Below are positions 44,560 through 54,448 of a DNA stretch of 64,000 nucleotides, one piece after another. The first letter of the stretch is position 1, and every line of letters begins with the position of its first letter. The position numbers were made by a program, and so were the translations under genes. The stretch comes from Pseudocolwellia agarivorans (GTDB lineage: Bacteria > Pseudomonadota > Gammaproteobacteria > Enterobacterales > Alteromonadaceae), in the NCBI RefSeq assembly GCF_002000085.1, contig NZ_MUZU01000004.1:124001-188000 (forward strand), read 5' to 3'. The notes beneath the pieces are model-generated. The model did not search any database and had not been told where the DNA came from. It saw nothing but the letters and a program-made list of their open reading frames with translations.

Positions 44560-46299
44560 GTGTCTGATACAGCTGATAATACAGGTATGGTCGTAACTGA
44601 CGACGGTTCAGACAGCATAGCTGAAGAACAAAAGTCAGGCTTCTCATCTGCCCTTGGTAATGTTGATGTGCTAAGGCAGTTAACGTTAATAATGGCACTC
44701 GCTATTTGTTTAGTGATAGCTATATTCGTGATCATGTGGGCAAACCAAGCAGAATATAGAGTGCTTACCAAACTGCCGACAGAACAACTGATCAAAACAA
44801 TGGATTATCTTGATGCGAATAAAGTGGATTACCTTCAAGAAAACAACACGATTTCAGTACCTGCCGATGAATATCAAAATGTTAAAATGTTACTTGCTCG
44901 TGAAGGTTTAACTTATGAGAAAAAAGAAGGTAATGAACTTATCATGCAAGACATGGGGTTTGGTGTAAGCCAACGTCTTGAAAGCGAACGTCTTAAACAC
45001 TCACGTGAACAACAACTGGCGCGAACTATTGAAGAGTTACAAACTATTTCAAGAGCTAAAGTTTTATTAGCTATTCCAAAAGATAATATTTTTGCAAAGC
45101 GCGTTAAGTCACCTTCTGCAACTGTGGTACTTACGTTACAAAAAGGTCGCCAATTATCTGAAGAAAAAGTTGATGCGGTTGTCGACATTGTTGCTTCAGC
45201 TGTACAGGGCATGTCACCTAATAAAGTGACGGTTACCGATCAAAATGGACGCCTATTAAATTCAGGCTCACAAAGCTCCCTTTCATCTCGTTCACGTAAA
45301 GAGTTTGAAATAGAACAAAAACGTGAATCAGAATACATGGAAAAAATTGATTCAATTCTTATTCCTGTTGTTGGTTTAGGTAACTACACAGCGCAAGTTG
45401 ATGTAACAATGGACTTTACCAATACCGAAGAAACCCAGCGCCGTTATAACTCAGATTTACCTGCTTTACGTAGCGAAATGAAAGTTGAAGATAAAACCAT
45501 AGGTGGCATGTTAGGTGGTATACCAGGTGCATTATCAAATCAACCGCCTTTAGATTCAGACATTCCTGAAAATGCTACGGGTGGTGAGCAAAAAAGAGCT
45601 ATGCCAAGTCGTAATCATTTAGAATCAACTAAAAATTATGAATTAGATGAAGCTATAAGCCATACTAAACAACAAACAGGTGTTATTCGCCGTGTAAGTG
45701 TATCAGTCGCATTAGACTATTTAACAGAAACAGCTCCTGCTACTCCAACACCTGATGGTGAAGAAGCCAGTACAAGCGCACCAGCTGTATCTTATGTACC
45801 AAGATCTGAAGCTGAAATAGCTAATATTCGTCGTTTGCTACAAGGCAGTGTAGGTTTTGATTTACAACGAGGCGACGTATTAGAAGTTATTTCATTACCG
45901 TTTTCTCGAGAAGACGTTATAGTTGAAAAAGAAATACCTATCTACGAACAACCATGGTTCTTAAGTATGTTCAAGTTAGGTATGGGCGCATTAGTTATTA
46001 TTGTTCTAATATTCTTTGTTGTACGTCCAATGGTTTCTCGTTTAATTAACCCTGAACAAAGACCTGATGATTACGGTGACAAATCACTTGATAGCCATAT
46101 TGATTTAGGTGATGAAACCATGGATATGTTAACCACTGAATTTGATGCTGGCGCTGTAGGTTTTGCACCTGATGGAAGTTTACAATTACCCGACTTGCAT
46201 CGAGATGAAGACATTTTAAAAGCTGTTCGGGCTCTAGTAGCAAATGAACCTGAATTATCCTCTCAAGTAGTTAAAAGTTGGTTAAGCGAAGATGAGTGA
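44560..46299 (+). CDS. fliF: Flagellar MS-ring protein FliF
   Basis: A 579-residue membrane-ring subunit. It has transmembrane segments at about 46-66 and 467-487, the ring-building YscJ/FliF domains between them (ISVPADEYQNVKMLLAREGL; LQTISRAKVLLAIPK; SATVVLTLQKGRQL), and a C-terminal cytoplasmic tail ending in VKSWLSEDE that docks FliG. The start is GTG with GGAG seven bases upstream. It overlaps fliG by 8 bases. Confidence 0.97.
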   Translation: MSDTADNTGMVVTDDGSDSIAEEQKSGFSSALGNVDVLRQLTLIMALAICLVIAIFVIMWANQAEYRVLTKLPTEQLIKTMDYLDANKVDYLQENNTISVPADEYQNVKMLLAREGLTYEKKEGNELIMQDMGFGVSQRLESERLKHSREQQLARTIEELQTISRAKVLLAIPKDNIFAKRVKSPSATVVLTLQKGRQLSEEKVDAVVDIVASAVQGMSPNKVTVTDQNGRLLNSGSQSSLSSRSRKEFEIEQKRESEYMEKIDSILIPVVGLGNYTAQVDVTMDFTNTEETQRRYNSDLPALRSEMKVEDKTIGGMLGGIPGALSNQPPLDSDIPENATGGEQKRAMPSRNHLESTKNYELDEAISHTKQQTGVIRRVSVSVALDYLTETAPATPTPDGEEASTSAPAVSYVPRSEAEIANIRRLLQGSVGFDLQRGDVLEVISLPFSREDVIVEKEIPIYEQPWFLSMFKLGMGALVIIVLIFFVVRPMVSRLINPEQRPDDYGDKSLDSHIDLGDETMDMLTTEFDAGAVGFAPDGSLQLPDLHRDEDILKAVRALVANEPELSSQVVKSWLSEDE

Positions 46300-47350
46300 T
46301 GAAAATCAAGAGCTAGCCCCTATGGTTGGCAGCCCAACAGGGTTCGACGTTGATAAATTAGACGGCACAGAAAAAGCAGCCATTTTGCTACTGAGTTTGT
46401 CTGAAGAAGATGCTGCGCAAATTTTAAAGCACTTAGAGCCTAAACAAGTTCAGCAAGTGGGTACAAGTATGGCGGCTATGCAAGACTTTACCCAGCAAAA
46501 AATCACGGCAGTGCACAAACTCTTTATTAACGAAATTCAAAACTTTAGTACCATAGGTTTCCAAAGTGAAGAATTTGTTCGTAAAGCTTTAACGGCTGCA
46601 TTAGGTGAAGATAAAGCAGGCAATTTAATTGACCAAATTGTTATGGGCGGCGGAGCAAAAGGCTTAGATTCATTAAAATGGATGGACTCTAAACAAGTAG
46701 CCAACATTATTCGTAATGAGCATCCTCAAATTCAAACTATCGTACTCTCTTATTTAGAACCTGATCAATCAGCTGAAATTTTAAGTCAATTTGCTGACAA
46801 AGTTCGTTTAGACTTAACCATGCGTATTGCCAATTTAGAAGAAGTACAACCCGCAGCATTACAAGAATTAAACGAAATTATGGAAAAACAATTTGCCGGA
46901 CAAGCAGGTGCACAATCGGCGAAAATGGGTGGTTTAAAAGCAGCTGCCGACATAATGAACTATTTAGATACCAATATCGAAGGCGCATTAATGGATGCAA
47001 TTCGTGAACACGACGAAGAAATGAGTCAACAAATTCAAGATCTGATGTTTGTATTTGAAAACCTTGCCGATGTAGATGATAGAGGTATTCAAGCGATCCT
47101 ACGTGATGTTCAGCAAGATGCCTTAATGAAAGCCATTAAAGGCGCTGATGATGCCCTTAAAGAAAAAATTATGGCTAACATGTCTAAACGTGCTGCTGAA
47201 ATGATGGCAGATGACCTAGAAGCTATGGGACCAGTGCGCATTACAGAAGTCGAAGCAGCGCAAAAAGAAATTCTTGCCGTAGCGAGAAAACTGTCTGATG
47301 CAGGTGAAATAATGCTTGGTGGTGCTGGCGGCGGAGACGAGTTCTTATAA
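46292..47350 (+). CDS. fliG: Flagellar motor switch protein FliG
   Basis: A 352-residue rotor protein that couples to the stator. It has the N-terminal FliF-binding domain (LDGTEKAAILLLSLSEEDAAQILKHL), middle domain with the EHPQ motif (NEHPQIQTIVLSYL), and C-terminal torque helix region with DDRGIQAILRDV and LMKAIKGADDALKEKI. The length is slightly over the E. coli 331 because of a 15-residue N-terminal extension. It shares one base with the fliH start. Confidence 0.97.
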   Translation: MSDENQELAPMVGSPTGFDVDKLDGTEKAAILLLSLSEEDAAQILKHLEPKQVQQVGTSMAAMQDFTQQKITAVHKLFINEIQNFSTIGFQSEEFVRKALTAALGEDKAGNLIDQIVMGGGAKGLDSLKWMDSKQVANIIRNEHPQIQTIVLSYLEPDQSAEILSQFADKVRLDLTMRIANLEEVQPAALQELNEIMEKQFAGQAGAQSAKMGGLKAAADIMNYLDTNIEGALMDAIREHDEEMSQQIQDLMFVFENLADVDDRGIQAILRDVQQDALMKAIKGADDALKEKIMANMSKRAAEMMADDLEAMGPVRITEVEAAQKEILAVARKLSDAGEIMLGGAGGGDEFL

Positions 47351-48126
47351 TGAACCCAAAAATTGTAAAAGGTTCTTCTGAAATCGAGTCTGATCTTTGG
47401 TCTATTCCTAATGTTGAACAAGAACAAAAAATTGATGATGGAAAAACCAATGCTTTAGGAAAAAAAAGTAGCTGGAAATATGAGCCACCTGAAGAAACTG
47501 AAATTGAAGAACCCACACCACTAACCGCAGAAGACATTGAAGAAATACGTCAAGCGGCACACGAAGAAGGTTTTAATCAGGGCAAAGAAGAAGGTTTTGC
47601 CAAAGGTTATGACGAAGGGAAAAGCTCAGGTCATGAAGAAGGATTAAAATCAGGTCATGAAGAGGGGATAGAAACCGGGCTTAGCGAAGGTAAAGAAACC
47701 ATTGATAACCTAGCGCAAGAATGGCAAACCCTAGTTCAACAACTCCATACACCGTTGGCCGGTGTTGAAAAAAATGTAGAAGAACAGCTATTACATTTAG
47801 TCGTACAACTTACCCAAGCCATTACCTTACAAGAAGCAAAAACTAATCCTGATATTATTACCGCAGCAATTGGTGAAGGGATCAAAATGCTCCCCAGTCA
47901 AGAAGCTCAAACACAAATATTAATACACCCTGACGATATCAAAATAGTCGAAGAACAATTTGGCCAAGACTATATTGTTGAGCAAGGTTGGAAATTACTC
48001 GCAGCACCTCAGTTAGAAAGAGGAAGCTGCCAAATAGAAAACAGCACATCTAATATCGACTTAACAATTAAGTCTCGAATGAAAGATGTATTGGAATCAT
48101 TTTTGCAAGATGCACTACACCAGTAA
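47350..48126 (+). CDS. fliH: Flagellar export ATPase regulator FliH
   Basis: A 258-residue stator-like protein for the FliI ATPase. Residues about 75-118 contain a run of GxxxG-type units (EEGFNQGKEEGFAKGYDEG and on), the hallmark of FliH helix packing. The C-terminal domain (EEQLLHLVVQLTQAI, IHPDDIKIVEEQF, ERGSCQIENSTSNIDLTIKSRM) matches FliH/YscL. The Trp-containing N-terminus (DLWSIPNVE) fits FlhA/FliN contacts. The start overlaps the fliG stop by one base. Confidence 0.93.
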   Translation: MNPKIVKGSSEIESDLWSIPNVEQEQKIDDGKTNALGKKSSWKYEPPEETEIEEPTPLTAEDIEEIRQAAHEEGFNQGKEEGFAKGYDEGKSSGHEEGLKSGHEEGIETGLSEGKETIDNLAQEWQTLVQQLHTPLAGVEKNVEEQLLHLVVQLTQAITLQEAKTNPDIITAAIGEGIKMLPSQEAQTQILIHPDDIKIVEEQFGQDYIVEQGWKLLAAPQLERGSCQIENSTSNIDLTIKSRMKDVLESFLQDALHQ

Positions 48127-48155
48127 GTAAAAGGTCGTAACGTCAAAAAACTATT

Positions 48156-49511
48156 ATGCTTGACTATAACCGCATCACCGACAGACTTAAAAATTGCCAA
48201 ACCATGATCCATCCTCACAAAACATCAGTGGCGGGGCGGTTAGTGCGTGTTGTGGGTTTAACCTTAGAAGCCGTTGGCGTTAAAGCCCCTGTAGGTAGCC
48301 AATGTTTAGTTGAAACATCACAAGGCGATCTTATTGCAGAAGTGGTGGGTTTCGAGCAAGAAAAAACCTATCTCATGCCAGAAGAAAGCCTACAAGGTGT
48401 TTTACCTGGCGCACGAGTTGTACCGTTATCAACAAAAGCTAAACTCCCTTTTTCAATGGAACTACTCGGGCGTGTTATTGACGGTGTAGGCAAACCTATT
48501 GATGGCAAAGGGCCCATTAAAAATCTCGATACTTATCAATACAGCGGCAAACCTATTAATCCACTATCTCGACGAGCAATTACTGAACCGTTAGATGTTG
48601 GTGTTCGATCTATCAATAGTTTTTTAACCGTTGGTACTGGTCAACGTATGGGGCTTTTTGCGGGGTCAGGTGTAGGTAAAAGTGTTCTATTAGGTATGAT
48701 GACCAAAGGTACCACTGCAGATGTTATCGTTGTGGGGCTTATTGGTGAACGTGGTCGCGAAGTAAAAGAATTTATTGAAGAAATACTCGGTGAAGAAGGG
48801 CGAAAACGAGCTGTTGTTGTAGCCGCTCCAGCCGATAATTCACCATTAATGCGACTAAAAGGTTGTGAAACGGCCGTACAAATTAGTGAGTATTTTCGTG
48901 ATCAAGGATTGAATGTTTTATTACTGATTGACTCTATTACTCGTTATGCTCAAGCCCAGCGTGAAATAGCACTAGCTGTTGGTGAACCACCGGCAACTAA
49001 AGGCTATCCGCCTTCAGTATTTTCTAAACTACCACAACTGGTTGAACGAGCAGGTAATGGTGGTGAAGGACAAGGTTCAATTACTGCATTCTTTACTGTA
49101 TTAACAGAAGGTGATGACTTACAAGACCCTATTGCTGATGCGTCTCGGGCAATACTTGATGGGCACATTGTGCTATCACGCGACTTAGCCGATTCAGGGC
49201 ATTACCCCGCGGTAGATATTGAAGCTTCAATTAGTCGTGTTATGCCTATGGTAACTGGGCCAGAGCACCAGCAACTTGCCCAACAATTAAAACAAGTTTA
49301 TTCCTTGTATCAACAAAACAAAGATCTTATTTCTATTGGTGCCTACAGTAAAGGCAGCGATCCGCGTATTGATCAATCTATTACCTTACTGCCTGTTATT
49401 AATTTCTTTTTACAGCAAAAAATATCTGAAGTTATTCCATACGAACAAAGTTTAAGTCAGTTACAAGAAATTATCTCTGCGGCCCAAGCTCATGCACAAC
49501 AAGGCCAATAA
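48156..49511 (+). CDS. fliI: Flagellum-specific ATP synthase FliI
   Basis: A 451-residue F1-beta-like hexameric ATPase powering export of flagellar subunits. It has Walker [14 protein letters not shown], Walker [37 protein letters not shown], and the [19 protein letters not shown] stretch. The length is normal. It lies 29 bases after fliH; the nearest Shine-Dalgarno-like AAGG is rather far, so translation may be coupled weakly. Confidence 0.97.
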   Translation: MLDYNRITDRLKNCQTMIHPHKTSVAGRLVRVVGLTLEAVGVKAPVGSQCLVETSQGDLIAEVVGFEQEKTYLMPEESLQGVLPGARVVPLSTKAKLPFSMELLGRVIDGVGKPIDGKGPIKNLDTYQYSGKPINPLSRRAITEPLDVGVRSINSFLTVGTGQRMGLFAGSGVGKSVLLGMMTKGTTADVIVVGLIGERGREVKEFIEEILGEEGRKRAVVVAAPADNSPLMRLKGCETAVQISEYFRDQGLNVLLLIDSITRYAQAQREIALAVGEPPATKGYPPSVFSKLPQLVERAGNGGEGQGSITAFFTVLTEGDDLQDPIADASRAILDGHIVLSRDLADSGHYPAVDIEASISRVMPMVTGPEHQQLAQQLKQVYSLYQQNKDLISIGAYSKGSDPRIDQSITLLPVINFFLQQKISEVIPYEQSLSQLQEIISAAQAHAQQGQ

Positions 49512-49566
49512 CTTATGCGTAATTATAATGTTATTACGAGGCGCTATTTATTAAAGGAGGTTTTCT

Positions 49567-50007
49567 ATGCCAATGAAGCAACTAAACACCTTATATAAAT
49601 ACGAGCAAACTAACGAAAACACCGCAGCTAAAAATTTAAGAGAAGCTGAGTTTGAATACCAACAAAATTTACAACGTTTAGATAGCGTAAGTGAATATCG
49701 ACTCGAGTATATGAAGCGACTTAATCAGCGTTCGCTTGAGGGGATTGATAGTTATACCTTTAGTCACTTTCATGCTTTTATAAAAAAACTAGATAATGCC
49801 TCAGAACAAGTTCAAATAGCGTTAAATCAAGCTCAAGCCATGGTAAAAAAGCGAAAGCAAGAATGGTTAGCACAAAGACAAAAAGTACAAGCCGTTGAGT
49901 TATTAAGAGATAAAAAATTAAAAGCACTGGCCTTAATTGACAACAAACGAGAACAAAAAATGTTTGATGAAATAGCCACCCAGCAATTTGTTAGACGAAA
50001 AAGGTAA
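49567..50007 (+). CDS. fliJ: Flagellar export chaperone FliJ
   Basis: A 146-residue, highly charged, two-helix coiled-coil protein, with KQLNTLYKYEQTNENTAAKNLREAEFEYQQN at the start and a basic end (ATQQFVRRKR). FliJ acts as the gamma-like stalk of the FliI ring. A strong AGGAGG lies six bases before the ATG. It is the last gene before the next sigma-54 promoter. Confidence 0.9.
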   Translation: MPMKQLNTLYKYEQTNENTAAKNLREAEFEYQQNLQRLDSVSEYRLEYMKRLNQRSLEGIDSYTFSHFHAFIKKLDNASEQVQIALNQAQAMVKKRKQEWLAQRQKVQAVELLRDKKLKALALIDNKREQKMFDEIATQQFVRRKR

Positions 50008-50022
50008 TAATTTATACCAGTA

Positions 50023-50038
50023 TGGAACATGTTTTGCT
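50023..50038 (+). promoter_or_regulatory. Sigma-54 promoter of the fliK operon
   Basis: TGGAACATGTTTTGCT has GG-N10-GC spacing and a strong TTTTGCT -12 region, 73 bases before the fliK start. Confidence 0.7.
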
Positions 50039-50111
50039 TTAATTTTAAAGTAGCTCCTTTTATACCTACTAAATAAAAGGTAATGGAAGCCCATTTTTTT
50101 CAGGAAAATTT

Positions 50112-52145
50112 ATGTCTAATATGACTTTGTTAACACTAGAATCAACTCAACCCATTGATACAAAAGCATTAAGTGGTGGCTTTGACGATTCAAGTAAAGA
50201 AAGTTCTTTATTGTTTTCTGATGTAATGGAAAAACATAAAGGGCAAGCTCAAAGCGGCAACAGTGTTACAACAAACGGCAAAAAAGAGCAGCAGTTATAT
50301 GCTAATGAAAATATTCATAAAGAAAATGAACTTAATGAGTACGAAAACCAAAATCAAACAGAAGAATTAGAAACACAAAACAATAATCATGCAGATGCTG
50401 AATTAAGCACTAAAACAAATAATGAAGCACAAGATACAACTCTTTCAGAAGCGGATGCCGCAGAGTCGATTGATCCTAAAAGTATACCTTCAACTAAAGA
50501 GCAAACAACTAACCAGCCAGAGCAATTATTATCTTTTTTAAATGCTTCTGAAAAAGTATTGGTAACTTCAAATAATACAGTAGCGTCTAGTAGTGAAAAA
50601 AATGCAGGTGAAGAAGCGTCTAAAATTGTAGAGACCAATAAAGCTGTAAATAGTGCGAATACGTTTAATAAAGTTGTAGGAGATTCATCTGAAACTTTAA
50701 TTGAGAAAGAAAGCGCAGGCGCACTAAAAACAGATAAAACACTGATCGCACAATCAGTATCTAATCAAATCGATACCGAAGACTCAGACATTTTACAAAA
50801 AGTGAAGGCGTTACTTCAGTCTAAAGAAACAGAAAGCACGAACACATCGGTTAAAAATATCGTTGAAACACCAGTTAAAAATAATGCTGATAAGAGCACA
50901 GCTAAAGTATTAAGTAATGATAGTGCGGAAGCTACTGATGATGAAATGCTCATTAAAGCAGGTGCGGTTGCAACACAGCCTCAAGGTATACCTACAACGT
51001 TAGATGCTAAAAAAACAAACAGAAAACTTGAGAACATACCCGATAATAAAACGGGGACTGTAAATCATATAACAAATACAAAAAGTGAAGCATTAGAAGA
51101 GGTGATCGAACAATCTACCGACATACTTTCTGATACTGAAAAAACAAGTATAAAAACAGAGCAAGTTATTGCTCAATCAAATGCCCAATCAAAATTTCAA
51201 ACACTATCTAAAGACGTCAGTAAAATCGATCAGAGCGTAAATGAAAGTAAAAATATTAACGCCACAGGGGAGTTATCAGAAGAAGCTATTGATAACGAAT
51301 CATTTGATGAAAGTATTACCCGTAAATTAAACAATGTAACGAACGAAAAACACAATGATGTTAAAAATATTATTGGTGAAAAAAATCAGATCGAGCAAAA
51401 CAAAAGTATAGCTCAGTCGCCTGTTGCAACAAAAGAGTTTGAGTCAAAAGCTGAAACTGCAGCTGAAAGTACAGAAGAGAGTGTTGATATTGTTATCGAA
51501 GAAATAATGCATAACGAAGCAAAAACACTTAATAGTCATGCTAAATTAAACCAAGGTGTTAATCCTTTATTTGATACGTTGTCTCAAAGGGATGTTAAGC
51601 ATCTTACACAGGGCGAAGAAAGATTTATCGAGCATGAGCTTTCATTTGAAAATACAATGCAAAACATTTCAGCAGATTTAGCCCAAACACAAAAAAGTGC
51701 GGTTATTCAACAAATAGAAACCATTTCTATTATGCGTAAAGACTTTACCGATGCTGTAAAAGAAAAAGTTATGGTGATGATTAACCAAAAAATACAGCAA
51801 GTTGATATTCAGTTAGATCCTCCTGAATTAGGTCGAATGCAAGTTCGTATCAACTTACAAAACGAACAAGCTGTGGTTAATTTTGTAGTACAAAACCAAC
51901 AAGCAAAAGAAGCTCTTGAGCAAAATATGGATAAGCTTAAGCATATGATGTCAGAAAGTGGGGTTGATGTTGGCGGGGCCAATGTAAAACAACAATCGAA
52001 TCAATCATCAGCACAAGAGCAAAATAATCAAGGATCAAATGGACAATTTGAACAGCACGAAGATGGCGCTACAGAACAATCTATAACGGCACAGCAATCA
52101 AAAGTGATTAAAGCTTCATCAACAGGCGTTGATTACTATGCTTAA
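50112..52145 (+). CDS. fliK: Flagellar hook-length control protein FliK
   Basis: A 677-residue ruler protein, longer than the 405 residues in Salmonella. Residues 1-510 are polar and low-complexity, rich in Asn, Lys, Glu, Ser and Thr, as expected for a disordered ruler. The conserved C-terminal domain (about 555-640) has VDIQLDPPELGRMQVRINLQ and LKHMMSESGVDVGGANV and switches export specificity through FlhB. A Gln-rich tail follows. First gene of its transcription unit. Confidence 0.93.
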   Translation: MSNMTLLTLESTQPIDTKALSGGFDDSSKESSLLFSDVMEKHKGQAQSGNSVTTNGKKEQQLYANENIHKENELNEYENQNQTEELETQNNNHADAELSTKTNNEAQDTTLSEADAAESIDPKSIPSTKEQTTNQPEQLLSFLNASEKVLVTSNNTVASSSEKNAGEEASKIVETNKAVNSANTFNKVVGDSSETLIEKESAGALKTDKTLIAQSVSNQIDTEDSDILQKVKALLQSKETESTNTSVKNIVETPVKNNADKSTAKVLSNDSAEATDDEMLIKAGAVATQPQGIPTTLDAKKTNRKLENIPDNKTGTVNHITNTKSEALEEVIEQSTDILSDTEKTSIKTEQVIAQSNAQSKFQTLSKDVSKIDQSVNESKNINATGELSEEAIDNESFDESITRKLNNVTNEKHNDVKNIIGEKNQIEQNKSIAQSPVATKEFESKAETAAESTEESVDIVIEEIMHNEAKTLNSHAKLNQGVNPLFDTLSQRDVKHLTQGEERFIEHELSFENTMQNISADLAQTQKSAVIQQIETISIMRKDFTDAVKEKVMVMINQKIQQVDIQLDPPELGRMQVRINLQNEQAVVNFVVQNQQAKEALEQNMDKLKHMMSESGVDVGGANVKQQSNQSSAQEQNNQGSNGQFEQHEDGATEQSITAQQSKVIKASSTGVDYYA

Positions 52146-52187
52146 ATTAATAAAACACATTGGCTAGGTTGCCATTCAAGGCTATAG

Positions 52188-52266
52188 TTATACCCAATTG
52201 ATTATTCGAATATATATACCCTTTATTATTCAAGCAAATATGCATCTTGATTGGTAACGGGTATAA
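52188..52266. repeat. Palindrome-ended intergenic element, REP-like candidate
   Basis: TTATACCC at 52188 and its complement GGGTATAA ending at 52266 bracket about 63 AT-rich bases between fliK and fliL, including a second TATACCC. The outer arms and the internal CTTGATTGG resemble short dispersed palindromic elements common in Alteromonadales, but only one clear copy lies in this window. Confidence 0.4.
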
Positions 52267-52281
52267 GCTTAAGGAATCGAA

Positions 52282-52830
52282 ATGGCTGACGGTAAAGAAG
52301 AAGAGTTAGAACTAGATAATGCCGGTGGTGGCAAAAAGAAAATGATCATCATTATTGCCGCCGTTGTAATTTTAATTGCAGGCGGTGCAGGGGCTTTTTT
52401 CTTTATGAGTGGAGGCGACGAACCTACCGCTGCAGAGGTTGAAGCTGCATTAGACAGCGGTGAGAGTGGAAACAGTATGCCTGAAGCCTCTTCTGCAACG
52501 GCAGAAATAGGAACCGCAATTTATGTTCCTATGCCCAGGCCTTTTAGATTTAATGTACCTGGTGCAGCACGTGATAGATTTGTTGAAATAAGAGCGCAGC
52601 TATTAGTTCGCGGTGGTGATGATGAAGAAACAGCAAAGAAACACATCCCTTTAATTGAAAGCACTTTATTAGCGGTATTTTCTCAATCAAACGCTGATGA
52701 TTTAGCTACCAGCGCAGGCAAAGTGTCATTAAAGCAAAAAACCTTATCTGAAATTCAAAAAGTATTAATGGATATTGAAGGTAATAAAATTGTAGAAGAA
52801 GTTTTATTTACGGGTTTTGTAATGCAGTAA
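52282..52830 (+). CDS. fliL: Flagellar basal body-associated protein FliL
   Basis: A 182-residue single-pass protein: a cytoplasmic Lys/Glu-rich N-terminus, a transmembrane segment (about 22-43), a short linker and a periplasmic stomatin-like domain ending in EVLFTGFVMQ. FliL supports stators around the rotor. It lies 136 bases after fliK, with AAGGAA before the ATG. Confidence 0.95.
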   Translation: MADGKEEELELDNAGGGKKKMIIIIAAVVILIAGGAGAFFFMSGGDEPTAAEVEAALDSGESGNSMPEASSATAEIGTAIYVPMPRPFRFNVPGAARDRFVEIRAQLLVRGGDDEETAKKHIPLIESTLLAVFSQSNADDLATSAGKVSLKQKTLSEIQKVLMDIEGNKIVEEVLFTGFVMQ

Positions 52831-52903
52831 TTTTACATCTCGCTATAATGCGGCTGATAAAAGTAAATAACAATAACCATAACAACTATAAAGAGACTAT
52901 CGA

Positions 52904-53971
52904 GTGAGTGATTTATTATCGCAAGATGAAATTGATGCGCTATTACATGGTGTTGATGACGTTGAAGAAGAGGAATTAGTAGAAGACAGTGCCAATGCAG
53001 ATGGCATGTCCGACTACGACTTTTCATCACAAGATAGAATTGTGCGTGGGCGTATGCCTACCCTTGAAATGGTTAACGAACGTTTTGCCCGTCATATGCG
53101 CATTAGCCTATTTAATATGATGCGCCGAACAGCTGAAGTTTCTATTAACGGCATTCAAATGATCAAATTTGGTGAGTATGTTCACACTTTATTTGTACCT
53201 ACAAGTTTGAATATGGTTCGATTTCGTCCATTAAAAGGTACGGCATTGATCACCATGGAAGCTCGCTTAGTTTTCATTTTAGTTGATAATTTTTTTGGTG
53301 GCGATGGTCGTTATCATGCCAAAATTGAAGGGCGAGAGTTTACCCCAACAGAACGTCGTATTATCCAAATGTTACTTAAATTAATCTTCGAAGATTATAA
53401 AGAAGCTTGGTCACCTGTTATGGATGTTTCATTTGAATATTTAGATTCAGAAGTCAATCCATCAATGGCAAACATTGTTAGCCCAACCGAAGTGGTTGTT
53501 ATTAGTTCCTTCCATATTGAACTTGATGGTGGTGGTGGCGATTTTCACGTCGCTTTACCTTATTCAATGTTAGAGCCTATTCGAGAGCTTTTAGATGCTG
53601 GTGTGCAAAGTGATAAAGAAGACACTGATATGCGTTGGTCTAAAGCATTGCGTGATGAAATTATGGATGTTCCAATTGGTATATCAACAAAATTCATAGA
53701 AGTAGAATTACCTTTATCACAAATAATGGAGCTTGAAGCTGGCGATATTATTCCTATCGATATGCCTGAGCATGTAACCGTATTAGTAGAAAACTTACCA
53801 AGTTTTAGGGCTAAATTAGGTCGTAGTCGCGACAACTTAGCGCTGAAAATAGAAGAAAAAATTAAACGTCCAGAATCAGTTAAAAACGAACTAACCATAT
53901 TAACTAAAGGTGGTAAACGTTTAGACAGTGATGCGGAACTTCATCTTTTGGAAGATGATTTAGAATATTAG
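52904..53971 (+). CDS. fliM: Flagellar motor switch protein FliM
   Basis: A 355-residue switch protein. The N-terminus LLSQDEIDALL is the CheY-P-binding peptide. The middle CheC-like domain (RIVRGRMPTLEMVNERFARHMRISLFNM) binds FliG, and the C-terminal SpoA domain (LEAGDIIPIDMPEHVTVLVENLPSFRAKLG) pairs with FliN. The start is GTG, preceded by GAGACT and CGA. The gene lies 73 bases from fliL and 74 bases from fliN. Confidence 0.97.
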   Translation: MSDLLSQDEIDALLHGVDDVEEEELVEDSANADGMSDYDFSSQDRIVRGRMPTLEMVNERFARHMRISLFNMMRRTAEVSINGIQMIKFGEYVHTLFVPTSLNMVRFRPLKGTALITMEARLVFILVDNFFGGDGRYHAKIEGREFTPTERRIIQMLLKLIFEDYKEAWSPVMDVSFEYLDSEVNPSMANIVSPTEVVVISSFHIELDGGGGDFHVALPYSMLEPIRELLDAGVQSDKEDTDMRWSKALRDEIMDVPIGISTKFIEVELPLSQIMELEAGDIIPIDMPEHVTVLVENLPSFRAKLGRSRDNLALKIEEKIKRPESVKNELTILTKGGKRLDSDAELHLLEDDLEY

Positions 53972-54045
53972 CTATACACATAAATGAATACCAATGTGTT
54001 GTAGATAAATAGAATTAAATAAAAATATGATAGAGGTCAACAGCG

Positions 54046-54438
54046 ATGAGCGATGACAACGAAGATTTAGGCATGTGGGACGAAGCAATGGAAGAGCAGG
54101 CAGAAGCAGAAGCGGCTGATGCGAAACCCGTTGAATTAGATGAATTAGAAGCTGATGCTCCAATAACCGGAGATGAAAAGCGTAAGCTCGATGCTATTTT
54201 AGATATTCCTGTCACGATTTCTATGGAAGTAGGTCGTAGTAATATTAGTATCCGTAACTTATTACAATTAAACCAAGGTTCTGTAGTTGAGCTTGACCGA
54301 GTCGCGGGTGAAGCACTTGATGTGATGGTAAATGGAACCTTAATTGCTCATGGTGAAGTGGTCGTCGTTAATGACAAATTTGGTATTCGTTTAACCGATG
54401 TTATTAGTCAAATAGAGCGGATTAAAAAACTTAAATAA
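54046..54438 (+). CDS. fliN: Flagellar motor switch protein FliN
   Basis: A 130-residue protein with an acidic Ala/Glu-rich N-terminal 45 residues and a SpoA domain (LDIPVTISMEVGRSNISIRNLLQLNQGSVVELD, NGTLIAHGEVVVVNDKFGIRLTDVIS). FliN forms the lower C-ring with FliM and docks FliH. Ten bases separate it from fliO. Confidence 0.97.
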   Translation: MSDDNEDLGMWDEAMEEQAEAEAADAKPVELDELEADAPITGDEKRKLDAILDIPVTISMEVGRSNISIRNLLQLNQGSVVELDRVAGEALDVMVNGTLIAHGEVVVVNDKFGIRLTDVISQIERIKKLK

Positions 54439-54448
54439 TGGATCATTA

